Part shown: positions 56,362 to 64,000 of the stretch, piece by piece
Layout: every line of letters starts with the position of its first letter
Numbering within the stretch: the stretch's first letter is position 1
NCBI GenBank assembly: GCA_961205875.1
Contig: OY540820.1
Span: forward strand, 11,842,001 to 11,906,000
Reading direction: 5' to 3'
Origin: Sialis fuliginosa
Lineage: Eukaryota; Arthropoda; Insecta; Megaloptera; Sialidae
Length of the DNA stretch: 64,000 bases
Program-made: the position numbers and the translations under genes
Notes under the pieces: model-generated
The model's database searches: none
Seen by the model: only the letters and a program-made list of their open reading frames with translations
What the model was told of the DNA's origin: nothing

Positions 56362-57395
56362 GAAGGAGGGGCAAGTTCCCTGACAATCCCAATTAAGAAA
56401 CGAGTAAGTCTTCTGAAACAACTTTGTGAATAACTCTTTAAAGAGAAGGATAATATCGAATTGTTGACTTGGGATATTTGGAGAAGTTATTATTTATATA
56501 GACTGTATTTAATTTACTTATTTTGATTAAGATCTGTGAGGCAACTTATGATGGAGGAATTGATTTTAAATTTAGCTGATGAAATTAAGTTGTTATTTTA
56601 AACTAAAATGTTTTATAATTTATAGCGAAAGAAATTTATAGACCTTAAATAAGAACAACTTATTAATTAGATGGAGTACCATCTTCCTAACTTTTATTTG
56701 TAAAAATTGTTAAAAAATTACAAAAAGTAAGAGATGTAATGCTGTCTAAAGATATTTTGTTTAATGTCCGGTACTTACTAAACAAAAGCAATCCAAAATC
56801 TATCTAAAAGTATCCTCAGTGCAACTGACAGCTTTGTTATGATTTTAGCAATCTAGTTTCTGCACAAACCAAATACATAGAGAACATAACACAATTCGGT
56901 ACACTGCAAAAATATTTTACTTTGCTTTTGTTTCCGAAAAAAATCTTTGTAATATCAGGCATAAAAAGTAAAATTATTGCAGACTTTTTTTTCTCGCATC
57001 CTTCTAATGTACTTTTTTTTATTTCATAGATGTTGAGGAAAATCAAAGTTAGTTTATTTTCAATATTTGGTTCACAAAAGATAGATAAATAGCCCAAACT
57101 ATACTCTATCTATTTTAAACTCATGTTTAAGTAAAGACAAGCATAGTTAAGGGATAATTCCACTGTGTGGGGCATGAAAATTGCTGATTTTCAAGTTGTT
57201 TTTATCGAATTTTATTCGATAAAAACAACGAATAATATAAAATTCGATAAACAATCCAATTTTATTTTCGTTTATTCTAATGACTTATGTTGTACATATA
57301 AAAGTAGTTTTTAATGTTTTACTTTTATTTTTTATCTAATTTTTTTGGCCACATCACAAAATGATGCCTAAAAAAGTGCGTGTGACAAGAATTCA
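56362..57395. other. gene-free stretch
   Basis: TTAAGGGATAATTCCACTGTG at about 57149 resembles a TTAA-MITE end shared with about 33106. A small hairpin (AATTTTATTCGATAAAAACA region, about 57205-57255) follows. Confidence 0.5.
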
Positions 57396-57570
57396 GGGGA
57401 CAGACGGACGGACGGATGGACAGACAGACACGGAACGAAAAGTATTTGTTTTGACGTGAAACGGAAAGATCAATTTAAGATTTTAAAATCGGAGAACATT
57501 TTTTTTGTCTCAATCTAAAACGATCACAAAACTTCTCGTATCTTCGATATTGCGAGGAGCAATATATAAT
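57395..57570 (+). repeat. R3 3' fragment
   Basis: GACAGACAGACACGGAACGA, CTAAAACGATCACAAAACTT and CTCGTATCTTCGATATTGCG match the 3' end of the repeat at 15790-16455. Confidence 0.8.
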
Positions 57571-58117
57571 ATGCATGTTGTTTGATTATATATGTGTATA
57601 TATATAAAATAACCTGCAATCAAATTTTAATACAAATTTATGTAAAATAATGTAATCCAGAATAATCCTGGATACATTTATCTATCTACACAATTAACGT
57701 TTTATAACATTTTGACATAAATTTACACAGAAATGCATATTCTGTGTTACAGATAGTTATTGTATGGAAATAGCTAGTTATTACATAAGCAAATGCCGAT
57801 GTATCGAGTTGACTAAGTGCAAAGATACAAACAGCAAATGGCTTTAGTGCTTTATATTCAAATTAGAAACACTGAATCTATTCTGTCTGGAAATGCAACG
57901 TTTGCACCAGAGCTCTCCGTACATTAAATTGCTAATACGTTCACAAATACTGTACAGGTTAGCTAATAAATAGATAACTGCGACACTTTTAAGTTTAAAA
58001 GTTATGGAAGTAAAAAATATATACAATATGTTTTATTATCCTGGGAATTTTTTTCCTAAAAGCATAGTAGAACTTTATAAGTGTTTCATACTTTTCATGT
58101 ATAACATCGAAAAATAT
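57571..58117. other. AT-rich stretch without a recognised gene
   Basis: Nothing supportable. Confidence 0.5.
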
Positions 58118-58372
58118 CTGCCATGGGAGCAACGGGACTTTCTTATACGTAATACTCAATCTTAAATATAAAATTTTACCCTTCTACGATTTGTTGTACT
58201 TGACTTACAGCGTCTACAGACCGACTGACAGACAGACATAACGAAAATAGCCAGAGTGGATTTAAAGAAGATTAAAATGGATAATTCCATCAAAATCCGG
58301 AATTCGAATAAAATCTTTACAATACTTGTATGTACATATTTCATACATTGGTATAAGAAAGTAAAAATATTT
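58118..58372 (+). repeat. compact R1-R2 retroposon copy
   Basis: It starts CCATGGGAGCAACGGGACTT and ends GGTATAAGAAAGTAAAA, with ACTTTCTTATAC and its complement at the two ends. The middle seen in the copy at 31565-32212 is deleted, leaving about 255 bp. Confidence 0.75.
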
Positions 58373-58971
58373 ATAGTAAAAACGAAAGTAATTACATAAA
58401 TTATATACCTACACAAAATATTATTTTCAAATTTTTACTTGAATTAATTTAAAACAAACAAATGTAATAGGTATGTATATACATTATACAATATACATAT
58501 GTATGTATTATCAATGTGCTGACAGTTCATTTGTAAAAGTATATTTATGCAAAAGTTAAATTGGTTTTAAACATAGCCAACTTGATAAAACCAGCAGTTT
58601 TTCAATTCTGTACAAAAAGCAGCTATGTAGTTTGCTTGTCGGATGTTGATCAAGGAAGAACTACCCGAGAAAATATGTTTTCATGATGGAAAATAGCTCG
58701 ACTCGAACTTAGTTTTATTTATTGCTTTTTTGAATACTTTCCGATTCCAAAGAATTACTGTTTTTTTGAAATAATTTATGATAAGACATATTTTTTGCTT
58801 AATACAACCATAAATAATACATAGACCTTGGAAAAGAAAAACTTTAATAACATTAGGTCTTTTGATAATTAAAAAAAAATACATAAAACTTCTGTCAACT
58901 TCATTAGAGAATAATTTTTTAAACTCGTACATGTGTATCAAATCTGAAATTCAATGTCGAAAAATAGGTAC
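58373..58971. other. AT-rich stretch without a recognised gene
   Basis: The - strand frame at 58681-58941 is low-complexity with no domain. Confidence 0.45.
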
Positions 58972-58979
58972 ATAATAAC

Positions 58980-59760
58980 CAGAGCCGGCCTTCGTAAGTC
59001 TGGCGCCCTAGGCGAGATTTATTATTCCGCCCCCTCTCCCTAAAAAATGTTCAAAAATCACAGAAAATGTAAATTAAAATTGATAAATTAACAAATAAGT
59101 TGAACAGTTAATATCTCAGCTGGGCGTGATCCTACTTTTTTTAGAATATAGCTTACATCATTAACTTTAAGACTATCAAATTCCCTAGGATCGTCTAGAC
59201 CCCCTTCCCCTATTAGTAACAAATTAAAATTGATAAATTAACAAATATGTTGAATAGTAAATATCTCAGCTTGGCGCGATCTTACAGACTCCAACTTTTT
59301 TTCAAATTATAGCTTACATCATTAACTTTAAAACTATCAAATAATATAAGACCGTTGAGACCCCCTTCCCTATTATGAGCCCAGTTTGAATTCTCCACAA
59401 ATAGAACCGGAGATACATCGTCGTGAAATTGTGAGCATTCTATAGGTCGTAACAAATAAACATAGAGTTCATTTTTAATGTATTTTCTTTTAACCCTTGC
59501 CCTGAAATGCCTTATTAAAGGTTTTCTGGGTTGCTGGATAAGGATTTGTTAATTAGCATTTGTTAATCGATGTTTCATAGATTTTTTTAAAAATTAACAT
59601 TTTTTTATATCTACCAATATTTTTTTAAATCGAGTTCAACAAATTGACAAAAAAAATTTAAAGATAAAAAAAAATTTACTCAAAAATTACAGCCCGTACA
59701 CTGGCGCCCTGGACGGTTGCCCTGGTTCCCCCCCCCCCCTCCCCCCTAAAGCCGGTGCTG
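58980..59760. mobile_element. hAT-type MITE family H2, full copy
   Basis: The exact duplication ATAATAAC lies at 58972-58979 and 59761-59768. Ends are CAGAGCCGGCCTTCG and, on the other strand, CAGCACCGGCTTTAG. The interior holds repeated blocks (AACTTTAA.ACTATCAAAT twice, about 115 bp and more apart) and matches the truncated copies at 10937, 20876 and 38408. This copy defines the family. Confidence 0.93.
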
Positions 59761-59768
59761 ATAATAAC

Positions 59769-60570
59769 CTCTCCTACATTAGCGAATGAAAAGTTAACAG
59801 AGCACGCAATTATTTGTAAAGACTCATTTAATTATGTAACTACATTTTATATTATATTTATTGTAGCAATCTGGAATTCTTCATTCATTCCTTGCTCAAT
59901 TATTCTTTAAAATGGTATGGAATTGAAATGATTCATTAGTACGGTTGTACAGTTTGAATTGAAGTACGCATTACAATTAGGGCTTCGCAATAAGTGAGAC
60001 AACTACATGAGTTGAAAAGTATTTGGCCTAACGTACAGATAGCGACATAAACAAAAAAATCCTTATGCTTCCCATAGAGCAGGGGTCACCAAACTTTTCA
60101 AGAAACGAGCCGGATCGAATTTTGTTTAAACATGGAGGGCCGCACGAAAAATATTCTTGTTGGAATCCTATTAGAACATTTATTTACATGTGCAATTAGT
60201 TATGTAAATAGAGTATATATCGAAAATAATGGAAAATATCTATTCAAATGTAGATAAATACCCATATTTACATCAAATCCTTAAATTATATAAAATTAAT
60301 ATTTCTTCGGATCAACTAGAATACTGTCAAAATTTCATGACATTTCATGTTCTCTTGTTCAAGTTACAGCCTTCGAAGTGACGCTACTTTTGTTATTTTT
60401 TTAATCATGAAAAAAAGTGTATTTCGTGTTTTGATTAAACATTTTTTTTAATAACTGAAAAAAAAATAAACGTGTTCGACTTTCAAAGCAAAATTTGGCA
60501 CTATTTCACCGCAATAAGAAGACATTTTTCATGCGATTTGTGACAATTACTGCACCGGAGTCCAAGCAGA
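59769..60570. other. gene-free stretch with one hAT end
   Basis: CAGGGGTCACCAAACTTTTC at about 60080 is a hAT-like terminus related to that at 14764. GGAGGGCCGCACG follows at about 60136. No right end was found. Confidence 0.5.
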
Positions 60571-60615
60571 ATGGTTATTGATGAAAGTCGTCCGGAACGC
60601 CCAAAAACACAACAG
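60571..60615 (+). CDS. candidate short exon or transposase relic
   Basis: An ATG frame of 15 codons ends at a near-perfect donor, CAG|GTAAAG, in phase 0. Its sequence, DESRPERPKTQQ, also resembles the D..R.GRP linker between the helix-turn-helix motifs of mariner-type transposases. I favour a mariner relic; a real first exon is the alternative. No upstream promoter signal is seen. Confidence 0.25.
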
Positions 60616-60689
60616 GTAAAGTTCTTGCTGGTATTTTTTGGAATGCATAAGTTTTTATTATTCTTCCTCGCCATATCGAAAGCTAGAAG

Positions 60690-61030
60690 TGAGTTCCGAT
60701 TTCAAAATGTCCACTTAATATTTCCGTTTCAAGTTAAAACAAACAGTTTTTGTTACGTATCTGTCTGTATATCCACAAAATAAATAAAAATTGCTTTGTT
60801 ATTATTCCGTTTCTTTGTAGATGGTGACATATAAAAATCGTCAAAATAAGGTGAAGTAATGGGAAGAATTCTAAAATATATTTTTTTATATATATATATA
60901 TATCTCAAGAACGATACATGTTTCGTATTTTACGAAGAGCATGTAATTAAAAAAAAAAAAAAAAAACATTACATTATTAAAATGTTTAACATTTTTTTAT
61001 CGTAAAATATTCCTTTATAAAGATAATCTC
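60690..61030 (-). repeat. R3 fragment, inverted
   Basis: TTCCGATTTCAAAATGTCCA, CCGTTTCAAGTTAAAACAAA, CTCAAGAACGATACATGTTT and TAAAATATTCCTTTATAAAG match the inverted R3 copy at 26705-27380, with a TA run and a poly-A run inserted. Confidence 0.75.
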
Positions 61031-61440
61031 CCTTTGTAGATGAAGCACGAGGAGTCACTTGGCAGATTTTTTTTTACTTTATTTCTCATATTTTCTAAAC
61101 GCACTTCTCTGCATTCAACAGTTCCAGAATTGTTGACTAAAAGAAAACTTGACTATAAAAAATCTGGTAGTCGACACGGACAGGTCAAGTATCTATGCTA
61201 TTTGTGCCATGCGTGTGACGTGGTAACGGACAGACTTGACGGTTAAAGGGACGGTTGGAGGAGGTGTTGTTACTGTCTCTCACTCACCCACACTCGACAC
61301 ACACACATCCACTCGAAACACGGTGTGTGATGAATGTGCGGTACGTCAGATGACATTTAGACTAGAGCGTTCTGCATCTCTCTCTCTCTCTTTAGTGCTT
61401 TTTTTCATCTCTACTTAGCATTGCAGGGGTGAATTAGAGT
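61031..61440. other. GC-richer stretch with CT microsatellite, possible exon
   Basis: A fair acceptor (CTGCATTCAACAG, about 61125) and a weak donor (GGACAG|GTCAAG, about 61183) bracket 19 open codons. Downstream are a CACA-rich patch and a CTCTCTCTCTCT run (61377-61391). It may be an exon or regulatory region, but the evidence is weak. Confidence 0.25.
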
Positions 61441-61489
61441 GTTTTTGACCAAATAAAATAATTTTTTCAACACAAACCTAAATTTGAAA

Positions 61490-62105
61490 CACATTTTGTT
61501 TGGGACTTCCAAAAAAGCTCTTTTTTTTTTTTGACCACTCATTAAAATAATTAATAACAAATGTTTTTCCACATGAAAGATATGTATTTGCAGAAAAAAA
61601 TGTAATTTTTTTATGGCAAAATATTAAAAAATAAGTGGAATATAGCAAATTTGAGAGGGGTCCAAAAAAAAGTGTTTTGCCGTGATCACTACTGCTCGTC
61701 ACTAGATCATCTGAAATAAAAAAAAACAAAAGGGATCATTATCTAATGACATAATGCTCCGGATGAACGAAGGGATTTCAAAAATTTTGAATTTTCACAA
61801 AATGGCGGATATTGAAAGTCAAAGTTTTTTATTCGACTAAAATTTCACTCGCATTTTCGGTTATAAAAAAATAATAATCGTCCAAAAAAAATCCTTCGTT
61901 CATCCGGAGGACAATTATGTATAGAATAAGTGAGAAAAATTTCAAACCGATCGGCAAAGCCGTTCTCAAGTTACAGTGATCACCGACTTCGAAAACATGG
62001 TTTCGAGAAAAACGCGTTTAAAGTTTTGAGTACGGATTGCATGCAGATAAAAAAATTATTTTGGAACTTACACTGAATCGTCTATGGACAGGACATTTGT
62101 CTGAA
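61490..62105. repeat. P2 TTAA-MITE copy lacking both ends
   Basis: It follows the element at 5568-6275 closely over about 600 bp (GACTTCCAAAAAAGCTCTTT, CCGATCGGCAAAGCCGTTCT, AACATGGTTTCGAGAAAAAC), but the GGGGGCAGACCCA termini and TTAA are gone. Confidence 0.85.
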
Positions 62106-63024
62106 ATTTTCAGGGAAAGATTGAATCCCCATTTTTAACCTAACAGAAACTAACCAACCTAAACAAGGACAGTTCACTTGTATATTCTTATATTAGAGCA
62201 TCAACTCTATTCTGAATAACAACTGCATACCTAATTTTTGACAGTTGTAACGTAGTGCACGTATTTTTTTCAGTTAAGCCTAAAATTTAAATGTTTTATT
62301 TATTATTTATTATAAATAGAGTATCTAGTCTATGAAAAAATAAAAATAATAATGACGGAAGGGGTACTTATGTAGAAATTTATAAACATAAAAAAATCCA
62401 CTCAAAATGTAAATTTCCCTTAACTAATGCTAAATAAATTTAAATATTTTTACAGAAAATATAACACCCATAGACTTTATATGAAACCACTTGAATGGAG
62501 GTAGAGGGCAAATATACATTTTGAGAGGTTCTACTGTACATATTTACAAATTCTTACGAATCTTGCATCTATGTATATGTATATAAATAATTATTATAGT
62601 TTCTTAAATAATACTTTTTATTGATCAATGTATTTTATAAAATATTTAAATACAAACCTGTCTACTGAATTATTTACATATGTATATAATATATAAATAT
62701 ATATACATGGAAGCTGTATGGAATTATATTATGATTTGTATAACAATTTTGATTCTTGTATTCTGGTCACAAATAGAACTGAAAGTAATTTATTTTATAT
62801 TTATTTTTTTCAAATTTAAATACATAAATATTTTTTATTAAATCATTTCTGATATATTCATATGAATTATTAAAGTGTTTTATATGTTGGATTTTTACTA
62901 AGCTGTCTGAGTTGACTTTTAGAATAATAAAATATATTTTAAACAAAACGCAAGCAGTGATATAATTATTATTTTATGCATAACTTATTTATAACAAATA
63001 TTTAATATTGTTTTGAATATTAAT
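62106..63024. other. AT-rich stretch without a recognised gene
   Basis: Nothing supportable. Confidence 0.5.
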
Positions 63025-63032
63025 ACAATAAT

Positions 63033-63258
63033 TAGAGATCGGAAAATAGTTGATAAATAGTTTTTTTACGATTTAATAATAATTAGTGCAAACGAAGCAG
63101 TAAAAAGTGTCGCAAATAGTTTTAAAATAGTTGCAAATAGTTGATTTCAAATTGTGTTCAATCAAACCAGTTTTCTGAAAACGGTGGAGATATATAATAA
63201 AAATTACAATAAATGCATTTTTATGCAATAGTTCAAAAAACTATTTTTGTAATCTCTA
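63033..63258. mobile_element. hAT-type MITE with perfect 8-bp TSD
   Basis: The exact duplication ACAATAAT lies at 63025-63032 and 63259-63266. Ends are TAGAGATCGGAAAATAGTT and, on the other strand, TAGAGATTACAAAAATAGTT. The 226-bp interior repeats GCAAATAGTT several times. Confidence 0.9.
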
Positions 63259-63266
63259 ACAATAAT

Positions 63267-63933
63267 GAATTACTTGCTAAAATTATAAAAATTGACGGTA
63301 GATGAATGTCTCGTTCAAGCTTATAAAAAGTTAATTATTACATATCTCGAAAAAATAAAATAAAAATAAAATTATAAATAATATTTTTTTAAATGTATGG
63401 AATTTACAGAAATACGAATATTTTTCATGTTTATTTTCAATATTTCCTTGTTACACAATTTTATGTCATTTCAAACTGACAGTTCAGTTTGAACATTTGA
63501 TATTGTTATAAAGGACAACGACCATTTTCTTTGTTTTTGTTTGTGCCAAAGATTTGGACAGAAATATTTGTGCGTATTCAACATCTGACGGATTTTCTAA
63601 ATGTCTAACGGAACAAGAGTCCAGCATTTTTCAAAATGTCTACCTGAAACATTTATATTTTCTATCAATTTTTAAATATTGATCTTCTTAAGTATGCATG
63701 TTTTATCTGTAGTGCTTTTTTAACGCATTTCTTATCCCCTGGCGATTTTTGGTTTGAAGCCCCTCCTATCTTTTCAACTAAAATATTTGTAGCAATTTAG
63801 CTAGTAGGTATATTATTGACTAGAGGTGTACTGTACTATTATATTTTAAATTGTAAAAAAAAATTTTTATTCATTCTTAAAATAAAAGAAAACGAAATAA
63901 ACCATGAATTATAAAATAATAATGCGAAACATA
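63267..63933. other. gene-free stretch
   Basis: AGAGGTGTACTG at about 63824 resembles the terminus of the palindromic-TIR MITE (6759). Otherwise nothing is supportable. Confidence 0.45.
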
Positions 63934-64000
63934 TAAGGTACTGGCACCAGTATTGGATATGAATATTAATCTATATACTTTTAACTGCGTGATTTCATGA
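63934..64000 (-). repeat. T1 MITE, cut by the window edge
   Basis: It begins TAAGGTACTGGCACCAGTATTGG and continues ATATGAATATTAATCTATA. A central part is already deleted relative to the full copy. Confidence 0.8.

Noticed and set aside
61126..61182. The missing K2P exon 3
   Set aside because: Its phase would fit, but joining it to exon 2 gives valine instead of the filter glycine and no pore sequence follows.

Overview
This is AT-rich animal nuclear DNA, most likely from an insect. Coding sequence is rare and split by GT..AG introns. There are two interstitial runs of the insect telomere unit TTAGG (read as CCTAA). Almost everything else is transposon-derived: TIR elements of hAT, Tc1/mariner and TTAA-inserting type, retroposon-like 3' tails with CAGACAGACGGAC motifs, and one complete LTR retrotransposon. 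No bacterial, viral or organellar gene organisation is visible. The species cannot be fixed from the sequence alone.

The only host gene recognised with confidence is on the + strand: the 5' end of a two-pore-domain (K2P, TWiK-type) potassium channel. A TATA box at 36831 lies 31 bp upstream of a CAGT initiator at 36861. A GC-rich leader of about 400 bp follows. Exon 1 (37258-37329) encodes a basic N-terminus, intron 1 (37330-38884) is full of MITEs, and exon 2 (38885-39254) encodes TM1, the extracellular cap and the first pore helix, ending inside the TIG(Y)G selectivity filter. The next exon was not found, so the rest of the window (39255-64000) is probably a very long intron 2, unless another gene lies in it.

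The other large coding object is a Ty3/gypsy LTR retrotransposon on the - strand, 51800-56356. It has two 242-bp LTRs that look identical by eye, a perfect 5-bp target duplication (GTGAG), a PBS, a polypurine tract and one uninterrupted Gag-Pol frame of about 1309 codons. It looks very young and possibly still mobile.

Layout. 1-10000: intergenic DNA with two TTAA-flanked MITEs, a palindromic-TIR element, a mariner-like MITE and one candidate exon near 1.4 kb. 10000-22500: a cluster of hAT MITEs, including one carrying a 746-bp near-perfect palindrome, a duplicated 204-bp unit ending in telomeric repeats, and a TIR element with a tRNA-like core. 22500-36800: retroposon tails, a Tc1 relic, and repeated copies of one MITE family (called T1 here, terminal motif GGTACTGGCACCA). 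36800-39254: the K2P promoter and exons. 39255-51800: nested hATs, T1 copies and a fold-back complex. 51800-56356: the LTR element. 56357-64000: further hAT and TTAA MITEs and weak candidate exons.

The parts do not form a pathway. The window is a channel-gene 5' end embedded in dense, nested, partly datable transposon insertions.
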